In this document: in pieces, positions 13,627-24,100 of the stretch
Layout of the letters: every line of letters starts with the position of its first letter
How positions within the stretch are numbered: position 1 is the first letter of the stretch
Made by a program: the position numbers and the translations under genes
Notes under the pieces: generated by a model
Database searches by the model: none
Told to the model about the DNA's origin: nothing
The model's input: the letters and a program-made list of their open reading frames with translations, nothing else
DNA from: Candidatus Cloacimonadota bacterium
Lineage (GTDB): Bacteria; Cloacimonadota; Cloacimonadia; Cloacimonadales; WRIO01
Assembly (NCBI GenBank): GCA_023230175.1
Contig: JALNXV010000004.1
Span: forward strand, 1 to 28,442
Direction of reading: 5' to 3'
DNA: 28,442 nt

Positions 13627-16488
13627 ATGCGTAAATATATCATATCCATTTTAATATCAATAATATCTTTAAATCTTTTTTCAACAATGACTGTTTCTAA
13701 TCTTAGAGTAGAAGACAATCCTTATGATGATGGTTCCGGTTTGATTATAAAATTTCAACCCTTACCAAAAACTGCAAGGATAATTGAGTATAGATTCTAT
13801 AGAGGTACTACTCCTGATTCACTCTTTTTTTTAGGAAAAATTGATGTAGATGCAAACACCGGAATTTCCGGCAATGAAGTTCAATTCTTTGATAAAGATT
13901 TTAGGACATTAGTGAATCTCGAAGCTCCAAGACACATAAAAAAAGAAAAAGGTCAAAGTAAAAACAGCCCAATATATAGAGCTATTCCGCGTGATATTGA
14001 AATTCTTGGACCTATGCTTAAAAAGTATTCTATCTTATCAGTTATAGATAAAAACATATTTTATCACAAATCAAAAAAGTATATTGTAGAAAATGATTCT
14101 GAAAAAAATCTTTATGGTGGCTTAAGAATCGAAGATTTTGATGAAATACTTGCAAATGTTCTCCCCGGAGAAAAGTTTTATTATACAGTAATTGCAGTTG
14201 ATGAAACCAGAACATTTCATAAATATGCTCCAATTACTTATGGAATATCGGTTGATAATAAACCTCAAAAAGTTAATAAATTTAACGTAAATTGGCTTGA
14301 AGATTCTCAAATACTAAAAACAGAATTTGAATTACCCCTATTTGTTGATGATATTGCAGAATTCTCTATGTATATGATTAATAAAAACAAAATTAATGAG
14401 TATAATAATTATTTTCAATATATGGAAGATCTTGAACAATGGAATTTCCAATATACACAAGGAGATACAACAGTAAGTCAACCAACTACTATGGAAAATC
14501 CCGGTACATTGATTTCAAAAATAGAATCAAGTTACCCGTATCCATCTGTTACTTTTTCTGAAATAACTTATCAAGACGGCTTTCTCATCAATCCTTACAA
14601 CAATGAAAAAATTGAGTTTAATCCTGAAAATATTAAGGACTATTTATTTTATATAAGTTTAGATGACTATGCGGGATTCCAGTCTTTATCTGACACTAAA
14701 ACTGCTAGTATTAGTCAAAGTAATGAACTGCCATATTTACCAAGTTTTTTAGTCAGAGATAAACCCTATGACAAGGGCGATATTAATGAAATCATTATAG
14801 GTCGCCCATATTCATCAATAACTCAAATTAATTTCCGTGGACATGGTAAAAATAAACAAAAATTAACAGTCGCTTATAATTATTCTCCTAATCCTAACTA
14901 TAAAATCAAAAGTATCAACTTTGAATTTATAGATAATCAAGGAAAAACATTTGCTAATGTAACAGAATATTATATTGATTATTTGTTTAATCTGAATCTT
15001 CCAAATACTGATTTGATAGAAACCGGATTCAGTGTTAACATTACCTTCAATGCTCCTAATACTCCAATACATAAAGAACATTACCTAAGTCAAAAAATTT
15101 ATTTTGATGAAGATTTAAAACAATTAAGACCGGATAATCTTTATGCAGGAGATGAAAATCTACTCGAATTCAGATACTTAATTATGAAAAAAGCTATTGC
15201 AGATAAAAATTTCCGTTTGCTCAGCAAAATAACCCCACTTATTAACCTATTAGATGATAATGTTTCCTATGAAAAATATATTTTCAAAGGTATAGATTCT
15301 TATAATCTTAAACATAATCACCTTCTTATTGATACATCTGTTGACATTGGGTATGATGAAGAATCTAAAACAAATTTATCAACAAATATTTTCTACAATG
15401 ATTTTGTTGAGATTACAAAACATAAAATCAATCAATTAAAAGAAAAACTCTCCGAAAAGCCCAATGATGAAACAAATAACTATTATTTAGAATATTATAC
15501 AAAAAATTTAGAACAACAAGAAAACAACCCAATTTTAAAAAAAATTAATAGTATAAAAAATCACAATACAAGACTTAAAAATCTGATTCAAATAAGAGAA
15601 TATAGAAAAAGAGCATTTAAATACTACTTAGTTAAAACCAATAATCAAGGTTTATTTACTGCTTCAGATATCTATACAAATGAAAATAGTGAAGAATACA
15701 TCTTCCCTACTCCGGACTGGTTTAATATTACAACTATTCCAATGCTTATTGCATCCTTAATATTTGGTATCTTTGTCTTTTATTTTTACCAGATATCAAG
15801 AAGAGGAAACCCTCTTTTCATTAGACCTATTGCAGGACTTGAAGAAATTGATAATGCTATTGGTAGAGCTACTGAAATGGGAAAACCAATTTTGTTTGTT
15901 CCGGGACTTTCATCAATAGGAGACGTCGCTACACTCGCAGGACTATCAATCCTCGGTCACATCACTAAAAAAGCTGCTGAATATGACACCAGAATTATCG
16001 TTCCTGTTTGTGATTACATTGTCTTACCTATAGCTCAACAAATAGTTAAAGAAGCTCATTATGCGGCTGGAAGACCAGATTCATTTAATTCTAATGACAT
16101 CTTCTTTGTTGCTGAAGGTCAATTTGCTTATGTTGCCGGCGTAAACGGTGTAATGATAAGACAAAAAACTGCTACAAACTTTTATATGGGTATGTTCTAT
16201 GCTGAAGCTCTAATTATGACTGAAACAGGTAATGCTACCGGAGCTATTCAAGTTGCAGGTACAGATGCCTTAACTCAAATCCCTTTCTTTATTACAACTT
16301 GCGACTATACATTGATAGGTGAAGAATTATACGCTGCTTCTGCATACCTAACAAGAGATCCAATGATGATTGGTACTCTAAAATCTCAAGATTATACTAA
16401 ATTACTAATAATCCTATGTATTATTGTTGGTACTTTTTTATCATCAATAAATATAACCGGTTTTATTAACTGGTTCCCATCAGAATAA
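13627..16488 (+). CDS. FN3-domain protein with C-terminal DUF6754-type membrane domain, copy 2
   Basis: A 953-aa paralogue of the 8473-11349 product. The open frame extends upstream to 13450, but that part lies inside the preceding gene and the terminator; ATG 13627 has AAAGG about 9 nt upstream and yields a signal peptide (MRKYIISILISIISLNLFS). Architecture matches copy 1: FN3-like segment starting DDGSGLIIKFQPLP, the same insertion (KGQSKNSPIYRAIPRD...GPMLKK), a middle beta-rich region, a charged helical stretch near residues 590-670, a transmembrane helix near 703-722 followed by SRRGNPLFIR, the conserved domain, and a C-terminal helix (LLIILCIIVGTFLSSINI). By eye the C-terminal domains agree at about four residues in five, the periplasmic part at only about half. 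Synonymous codons differ widely between the copies, so the duplication is old and the C-terminal domain is under strong constraint. Confidence 0.8.
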   Translation: MRKYIISILISIISLNLFSTMTVSNLRVEDNPYDDGSGLIIKFQPLPKTARIIEYRFYRGTTPDSLFFLGKIDVDANTGISGNEVQFFDKDFRTLVNLEAPRHIKKEKGQSKNSPIYRAIPRDIEILGPMLKKYSILSVIDKNIFYHKSKKYIVENDSEKNLYGGLRIEDFDEILANVLPGEKFYYTVIAVDETRTFHKYAPITYGISVDNKPQKVNKFNVNWLEDSQILKTEFELPLFVDDIAEFSMYMINKNKINEYNNYFQYMEDLEQWNFQYTQGDTTVSQPTTMENPGTLISKIESSYPYPSVTFSEITYQDGFLINPYNNEKIEFNPENIKDYLFYISLDDYAGFQSLSDTKTASISQSNELPYLPSFLVRDKPYDKGDINEIIIGRPYSSITQINFRGHGKNKQKLTVAYNYSPNPNYKIKSINFEFIDNQGKTFANVTEYYIDYLFNLNLPNTDLIETGFSVNITFNAPNTPIHKEHYLSQKIYFDEDLKQLRPDNLYAGDENLLEFRYLIMKKAIADKNFRLLSKITPLINLLDDNVSYEKYIFKGIDSYNLKHNHLLIDTSVDIGYDEESKTNLSTNIFYNDFVEITKHKINQLKEKLSEKPNDETNNYYLEYYTKNLEQQENNPILKKINSIKNHNTRLKNLIQIREYRKRAFKYYLVKTNNQGLFTASDIYTNENSEEYIFPTPDWFNITTIPMLIASLIFGIFVFYFYQISRRGNPLFIRPIAGLEEIDNAIGRATEMGKPILFVPGLSSIGDVATLAGLSILGHITKKAAEYDTRIIVPVCDYIVLPIAQQIVKEAHYAAGRPDSFNSNDIFFVAEGQFAYVAGVNGVMIRQKTATNFYMGMFYAEALIMTETGNATGAIQVAGTDALTQIPFFITTCDYTLIGEELYAASAYLTRDPMMIGTLKSQDYTKLLIILCIIVGTFLSSINITGFINWFPSE

Positions 16489-16507
16489 AATTTTTAATCA
16501 TTCTATT

Positions 16508-16539
16508 AGTCTCTGTTATCTCTAACAGAGACTTTTTTT
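16508..16539 (+). terminator. Rho-independent terminator after FN3-DUF6754 copy 2
   Basis: A perfect 11-bp stem (16508-16518 AGTCTCTGTTA with 16523-16533 TAACAGAGACT) and a TCTC loop run into seven Ts (16533-16539). It sits 19 bp after the stop codon and closes the DUF6754 region. Confidence 0.92.
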
Positions 16540-16769
16540 GTAAGCATATTTTAAGCTATTGAATAAATTTTATGTTTGCTCAAAAAAAAATGGCTATGTT
16601 TTATTTGAAAATTACTTAACAATTAAAATCAAATATATCAAATAAAAATAATCTATAAAACATATTTATTTTATGTTTTTAATTATAATTGTAAATTAAA
16701 CACGCTCTATACAGTTAAATTACTGAAAAATAATCATTTATGATTTAGAAAACCGGCTATATGTTACAA

Positions 16770-16826
16770 CATAGGTACAGGAGACCTACAGGAAATAACA
16801 TCTCCTGTAGGTCTCCTGTACCTATG
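16770..16826. repeat. Perfect 24-bp inverted repeat with 9-nt loop
   Basis: The arm 16770-16793 (beginning CATAGGTACAGGAGACC) is the exact reverse complement of 16803-16826, with the loop AATAACATC between. There is no T-tract after it on either strand, so it does not look like an intrinsic terminator. It is clearly richer in G+C than the surrounding DNA. Its inner portion resembles the imperfect hairpin at 3454-3503, as expected for members of a palindromic repeat family. Confidence 0.9.
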
Positions 16827-17067
16827 CTATATATTTCAGGTAGTTAGACGACATAAAAACTTAGTATCATAACTTTACAAAACAAAAACAAATATCAACA
16901 AAGCACTATTTAATTAATATATATTAATTTATAAACATAAACATACAAAATAAGTAATTTCTGTCTTGCTTTTTACAAGATTGATTGATAGTCATAAAAA
17001 TTCAATAATTTTTTATATGAATTGTTTAAAAAATAAATTACTCAAAGAGGCTAATATAAAAGACTGC

Positions 17068-17129
17068 TGAATAATCTTGTTGTTCATACATCCTCCGGAA
17101 GCTTATAAAACATTATTTGAGATTATTCA
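17068..17129. repeat. 10-bp inverted repeat with 42-nt interior
   Basis: TGAATAATCT (17068-17077) and AGATTATTCA (17120-17129) are exact reverse complements. The interior includes CATCCTCCGGAAGC; its reverse strand contains AGGATG, also found in the reverse strand of the 3454-3503 hairpin. It may be a degenerate repeat or part of a structured leader. AT-rich repeats of this size can occur by chance. Confidence 0.35.
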
Positions 17130-17310
17130 ATAGTTTTCATTACTATATAAAAAAATCAATATAATGCTTCAAAAGTTTTAATAACAAATCTTTTTAAAAA
17201 CTACTCATAAAGCACAAAATTTGGATTAATTGCTTAAAACTATGACTAAACAAATAAAATTTTTAAAAAAAACATTGACTATTAGACTATAATTTTGATT
17301 TCTGTTTTAT

Positions 17311-18099
17311 ATGATAAAAAAAATTTTAGTTATTGATATAGGTAATACAAATATTGTCTGTGGACTCTATTTAAATAGTAACAAATTAACCTCTGAAAGT
17401 ATGATTAATACATTCAGAATATCTTCTGACAGAATAAAAACATCAGATGAATATTATGTGCTAATCAAAAATCTTTCACCTGCTATGGATATTGATTATA
17501 TTTGCGTATCATCAGTAGTACCTTCCATTGGAAGAACAATCGAACATATGATAAAAAGATTTTTTAGTGTACCTTATTTATTTGTAACAGGTAACACCAA
17601 ATTAGATATGAAATTTCCTATGCAAGATACAACTTTCATAGGTGCTGATTTAATAGTCAATGCCTATGCAGCTTGGCAAAAATATCAAACTAACTGCATT
17701 GTATGCGACTTAGGCACAGCTACGACAGTTCAATTAGTAGGTCAAAATGGTTCATTTAATGGTACAGCAATCCTTCCGGGATTAGTTACAGGGGCTCATA
17801 ATTTGTTTGAAAAGGCAGCTTTATTATCAAATATTCAACTCGAAAGCCCTAAAACTACTTTAGGTTTAACAACAAAAGATGCTTTATTATCCGGTTTAAT
17901 AAAAGGTCATGCCTTTGCTTTAGATGGATTTATTAATGAGATAAAAACAATATTTTCTGATTTTACTCCCATAACAACTGTCGCAACCGGAGGTATCTCT
18001 ACTTTAGTATCTGAACAAAGTAAAAATATTGACATTGTTGATAAAAGCCTTACTTTAGATGGCTTATTTTTAATAACAAAAAAAATATTGGTAACTTAA
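17311..18099 (+). CDS. coaX: Type III pantothenate kinase
   Basis: A 262-aa ASKHA-fold kinase that phosphorylates pantothenate in the first step of CoA synthesis, in the cytosol. The motifs are in order: DIGNTN at residues 9-14 (phosphate-binding loop), GADL at 111-114 with the catalytic Asp113, DLGTATT at 133-139 (monovalent cation and phosphate binding), the NGSFNGTAILPGL segment, and ATGGIS near residue 229. Length is typical, and the N-terminal MIKKILVIDIGNTN supports ATG 17311. There is no Shine-Dalgarno sequence in the 20 nt before the start, unlike most genes here; a TATAAT at 17288-17293 would give a leader of only about 10 nt. It is 51 bp ahead of the SprA-like gene and may be its operon leader. 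Confidence 0.92.
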   Translation: MIKKILVIDIGNTNIVCGLYLNSNKLTSESMINTFRISSDRIKTSDEYYVLIKNLSPAMDIDYICVSSVVPSIGRTIEHMIKRFFSVPYLFVTGNTKLDMKFPMQDTTFIGADLIVNAYAAWQKYQTNCIVCDLGTATTVQLVGQNGSFNGTAILPGLVTGAHNLFEKAALLSNIQLESPKTTLGLTTKDALLSGLIKGHAFALDGFINEIKTIFSDFTPITTVATGGISTLVSEQSKNIDIVDKSLTLDGLFLITKKILVT

Positions 18100-18150
18100 T
18101 TTATGATTTTAGGTTAGTTATATTATAAATGTCGCAATAATGGTGAGTTA

Positions 18151-21100
18151 ATGAATAAAAAATGTCTTCTGATTTTTATAATACTAATATTTAGTTATTT
18201 GTATTCAAATTCTTCGGGTTTTATTGAGCCTAAACTATCCTTAACCGGGCATATCCCAATAGAAAACAATACCCCTAAATATTATAACAACCCTGACGGT
18301 CTAACAATTTTGGGTAGTTTCTATTATTTTTTACCTTCAATGAACCAAGAAATTGAGCATACAGTAGATACAGAAAAAAAAAGAATTATTTTATCAATAA
18401 AAAATGGTAAATACGAATTAACTAATCCAATTTATATATCTTATGACCAATATATGGATAAGATATTTGGGGCAGTATTTGAAAAAGAAATGCTGGAATT
18501 AAAATATAATAATTTCTCAGATACTGAAAGAGATGCTCAAGCAGGTTTAATACCGGATATCATCATAAAACTCCCACCAATGGCTATGCCCAGAACAGTT
18601 AGAAAAAATATGGGTTCACAAGCAGGTAGACTTAATTTATCAGGTAGCCAAAAGATTACTGTAAGTGCAAGCAGGACTAAAAGAGACACAAAACAATTAT
18701 CTGAATATACCGACAGTGCAAACTTTGATTTAACAATGAAACAAGATTTAAATCTTAACCTCGAAGGTACCATCGGTGAAAAAATCAATGTCAATATAAA
18801 ATACAATTCGGACCAAGAAACAAACATTTTGGACCCTAATAATATAAATATTTCATACACAGGTGATGAAGACGAAATAGTCCAATCAATAGAAGCCGGA
18901 AATACTTCACTTTCAATCACCGGATCAAAATATATCAGCGTTTCCGCTTCATCACAAGGTCTATTTGGCATAAAATCTATCTTAAAAATCGGTGATTTAT
19001 CTTTAACTGCGATAGCAAGTAAAGAAGAAGCTCAAAAAAATTCTCAATCATTCAAAGGTAGTGCTCAGGCGGATTCAACTGTAATTAAAAGTAAAGATTT
19101 TTCTAAAAGATCTTTTTTTTATAGTGTAAATCCAAACGAAGTATTTTCCTTATATACCCAAAGTGATGCAGAATCCGGTTTGTGTCCCCAAGGCTGGGTT
19201 GATAATGCAATCAAAACTGACCCTATGGGAGCATGGTATATCGAAAATCCCGGCATTTTACCTCAAGATGGAACCGTTCAATTATTCATTGATGATGACA
19301 ATGCAAATAATAATAACGTTGCTATTCCGGGTAAAATCATAGATGAAAACGGTAATCTCAGTACTATGGAATATTTTTTTGATGCTAAAATTGAAGGAAC
19401 TGATTACGTAGTAGATTATGATACAGGATTAATCTCCATATATGAAAATATTGAGAGAAAATATACTGTAGCAATTGCATATATAAATAGAAACGGAACT
19501 CGTATAGGTAATGCTGAAGGTACAGAGATTACCTTAAAGCCTCTTAAGATAAAAAACCATGAATCAACATCATATACATGGAAATACGAAGCGAGAAATA
19601 TATATAATTTAAATATGAAAAACGTCAAAAATGACGGTTTTTTATTAGAAGTTTACACAGAAAGTTCTACCAGAGAAAGAATATATACTGTCCCGGATTC
19701 AATACAAGGTGCTTCAGGAATGACATATAATGATTATCTTAAACTTGACACTAATGATGATGGCAGAATTAATGGTGACGACGCAACAGTAAATTTATCA
19801 AGTGGTCTCGTCATTATACCTTTTATTAATCCTTTTTTAGGTTTAAATGACGAACTAATGTATTATCAAGATACAGTAACAAATGATCAATTTATGCATT
19901 ATTTATTTATTAAAGGTCAAATAGGAAGAGACCAAGTAAACCTTGGAATGATGATTTTACCGGGTTCTGTAACTGTAAAAATAAATAATAAAACATTAAC
20001 TGAAAATGTTGATTATCTCGTAGATTATGATTTTGGTACAGTTACTTTTTTAACCCCTGAAGGCAAAGATCCTGACGCTGATATTCAAATAGACTATGAA
20101 AATAAACCCATTTTCTCTATTGAATCTAAAACCTTGTTTGGGTTTAGAGCTGATTGGACAAGATCTGACTACTTACGGCTTGGGGGTACATTTATCTACC
20201 ACTCAGAAAAAATTTCGGATAAAAGACCTAAAATAGGAAATGAAAGCAGATCCCTAATACTTGCTAATGTTGATGGAGAATTAAAAGTAAAACCCCCGTT
20301 TATGACTAAAGCTATTGATTTAATACCATTTATTCAAACCGATGAAGAATCAAGTATCAGTTTATCCGGTGAAATTGCCTTAAATTCACCACATATTCAC
20401 GGTAGTGATACTTTTGGACACGGAGATGAAGCTTGGTTAGATGATATGGAATCAATACTTGATTCGTACCCTTTAGGTATAATGCGTACTAATTGGGTGC
20501 CTGCCAGCAATCCATTTATGACTAATTTTGTCAGAGGTAGAGTTAATTGGTTTAATCCAAACAATGTTTATTACAAAGATGTATTTGACCCAATAACCTT
20601 ATCCGAAAAAGAAGGTAATGAAAAACTATCTGTATTATCATTAAAAATTTCTCCTCCGGAAATTCATATACCCGGAATCTCTGCCCCAATATGGGGTGGC
20701 TTACAAAGATATATTGGCAATCAAGTAGATTTTTCAGATAAAGAATATATAGAATTTCTAGTAAAAGTTGATAGTCTGAATGCCGGCTCTCAAGTACGTA
20801 TGTATCTTGATATGGGTGATATAAGTGAAGACTTTTACACATACAACGGTGGAAGAGGCATACTCAACACTGAGGACGGATGTAACGGTGGAGATCTAAA
20901 TGGTCAATTAGAATATATGGAAGATATTGGATTAGACAATATCCCCCGAGAAGAACAAGGTTATGATCCATTTGATTATTTCAGTAATGACGAGATAGAT
21001 AATGAATTCCCACATATTAATGGTACTGAAGGAAACGGAAGATTAGATACTGAAGACCTAAATGGTAATGGTATGTTAGATATAACTGAAAGGTTTTTTA

Positions 21101-24100
21101 GATTCCAAGTTCCATTAAATGATCAACAATCACCATATTTTTTAAGTGAATTCAACGGTTGGCATCTTTATCGTGTCCCTTTAAAAAACAACCCTCAATT
21201 ATCAGAATTATCAAATGTAAGTAATTCCTATGCAAACCTTAGCAAAATCTCTTATGTAAAAGTCTGGTTTGAAACTGAAGACAAAGCAAAAATTAACCTC
21301 GTTTATCTTGATGTTATAGGTAATAAATGGCAAAAAATGGCAATTAAAGAAAGAGAAGATTTAACTGAATCTCTAATTTCTGAAATCACTTTAGATTCTA
21401 ATGATGAATATCTTTCTATTGAAACCATTGACAATCAAAAATCAACACATTATACAGCCCCTCCTAAAACTACTGAAAAAGGTAAAGATGGAGAAATCTC
21501 TTTTGAACAAGCTTTAGAGATAAATTATAACAATATACAAGCAGGTCATATTAGCCTTGCCAGACAAAGATTTAATGAGCAATATAACTTACTGTCATAT
21601 AATAAATTAAGATATTGGATTTACACTGAAAAAGAAAATAATCTGTTTAACGCTGATTCACTAAATATAATTTTTAGAATCGGTGCTGATTCTCTAAATT
21701 ATTACGAAATTCAAAAAAAAGTAAAAGTTAATGATTTTGAACAAAAAATGAATCTGTCTTATTGGCAAGAAATTGAGATAAACTATACCGATATTACAAC
21801 TTTAAAATCTATAAATGCCGATAACGATACATTATACATTAAAGATAATATTACTTATCGAAAAATCAGAAAACCCACTATGAGTAACATCAGAGAAATC
21901 GCAATTGGTATTCAGGTTCCTGAAAATGAAAATACTTTTAATGGTACAATCTATTTTAATGATATTAGAGTAGCTGTGCCTAATCAAAATATCGGCTATG
22001 CCGCTAGAACAACTCTTGATGTTAAATTTGCAGACTTTTCTAACCTAAAACTAGATTATGAATGGAAAACATCAGATTTTTATACTTCTACATCAAGAAA
22101 TATGACCTCAGCAACAAATTTAGAAGATAAAGTTATCTTTAATATTTCAAATTCATATTCCTTGCATAAATTTTTTCCCATAAATTGGGGTTTAAGATTC
22201 CCTCTTAATATGTCTAAAAATCATAGCATTGGAATCCCTAAATATAAAAGTAACTCTGATATATTAAGAGAAAGCCTGTCAGTAGAAGAAAAAGAAAAAG
22301 AGAAAAATATATCCGATACAAGACAAGCCGATACATCTCTGAGTATGACAAAAACTCCTTCAAATAAATTCGTCGCTTATACTTTAAAAAATATGTCTAT
22401 CGGAGCAACCATTAAAGAAACTCAAACAAATTCTGCAACAAAAGCTGATACTACAATCAGTTGGAAATATAACGGAAGCTATAACCTTAGCCTACCCGAA
22501 AGTAATATCAAACTAAAACTTTTTGGAGATTATTATTGGTTTTTTGCTCCTAAATCATTTTCAAATAGTGCAACCTTAAGAGGTGAATTCCCAAAAAGAT
22601 GGGACTGGAATACTACCGACGATATTTGGAAACCAAGAGCCCAAACTATCAACACCAAAAACTTAGAAACCTCAAATGAAATTAAATATGATATCTTTTC
22701 TGATATGAATACCTCTTGGAAACTTTCTACAAAAAGAGACCTTATGTCAGAAAAAAGAATTAAAAATATCAATATCGGTCAAGAAACTGAAAGAAATCAA
22801 GATATTCAATACGGATATACTCCTTTTTATACAACAGCTCTAGCTAATGTTCAACTTACAGCATCCGCTATCTATCGAGAAAATAGAAGACAAATCACTC
22901 AAAACAACAACGAAGGAGTTCAAGAAACTGTAAACCGCTATGAAGGTAATGTAAACAGAAATATTAAAACAACAATAACAATAAAAAATAGCGATTGGTT
23001 TTCTTCTTTGGCAAATTGGATTAACAAAGAATCGGGAAAACAATATACAGCCAATCAAAGAGAAAGTGGTGTCGGCTTTGACGATAAAACGACTAATGAC
23101 AAAACAATAGAAGACAAAAAAGACTTTGATGATAAAACCTTTAATGAAACAACACTAGACTATGATAAAAAAGAATATGAAGACTCTTATCTTAGTAAAG
23201 AAAAAGAACTTGAATATCAAAAAGATAATGAAGCAGATAAAAATATAAAAAATGAAAAAACAAAAACAGATACTCTCTCTATAAATAAGCCTATAAGACC
23301 TGCTTTCAATAAGGCTATTGTCGCAGATTTCTTTGGATTTTTAGCTAGATTACAAAACTTTAATGTTAGTTATGAAAATCTTTATGGTACAAGATTTGAT
23401 CAAAGAGAAAATAGACCCAAATTCCTTTATCAATTAGGTATCCCTCATATTTTATCAAATGAAGAAATTAGACAAAAGAATAACAATGACAGCTATTCTG
23501 TCAGTACAGGTTTCCCATTAATGAGAAATATCACAACCGACTGGAGATACTCTTATCAAATCCAAAGAACCTATGCTTCAGCAACCAACCAATCTATTAC
23601 AACGGTATGGCCGGATGTTAAAGTATCATTAATTAATTTTGAAAGACTTATCCGAGTCGAAAAATGGTTAAGTAGTTCCAGAATCTCTACATCATATAGC
23701 TACACTGAAAGACTTACAGGAGATGTTGACTGGGAAACACCAAAAACAAAAGCGATAACTCATTCATTTAATCCATTACTCGGATGGACAGGAAATTGGA
23801 CAAATGATGTTTCTAGCTCATTATCTGTAACAAAAAATACTACTGAAAATATAACATATCAATCCGGCTTCGATATCATAAGAGACAGCAATAAAATGAC
23901 ATACTCAGGCTCAGTAAGCTATTCTTTCAGTGCTGACCAAGGTATTAAATTACCTTTTATGAAGAAAAAATTATATTTTAAAAACCAAATGCAGTCTGAA
24001 CTTCAAGTTAATTATGAAACAGAAACAAGCTCAACTCAAGGTAGAGATAGCAAGCAGATTGACAGAGACACTAATAAATTTACTATCACTCCAAGAGCTT

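Larger units (their letters stand above)
16540..17310. other. Gene-free intergenic stretch of 771 bp
   Basis: I see no supported coding region here on either strand. It is very AT-rich and contains the perfect palindrome at 16770-16826, a 16-nt AT palindrome at 16913-16928, and an inverted repeat at 17068-17077/17120-17129 around a more GC-rich CATCCTCCGGAAGC segment. The last part must hold the promoter of the pantothenate kinase gene. The region could be the scar of an old insertion or contain a small RNA; neither is demonstrated. Confidence 0.6.

Noticed and set aside
16913..16928. 16-nt perfect AT palindrome as an operator or origin element
   Set aside because: It is made only of A and T in very AT-rich DNA, where such palindromes arise by chance; no companion sites are seen.
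17275..17293. TTGACT plus TATAAT as a paired promoter of coaX
   Set aside because: The two hexamers are only 7 nt apart, too close to work as -35 and -10 of one promoter.
16540..17310. Transposon or IS element in the gene-free region
   Set aside because: No transposase frame, no clear matching terminal repeats around a gene and no target duplication could be recognised.
19740..19785. Dockerin/cellulosome function for the calcium-loop motif in the SprA-like protein
   Set aside because: It is a single EF-hand-like loop inside a SprA-type protein; no paired dockerin repeat or cohesin partner is visible.
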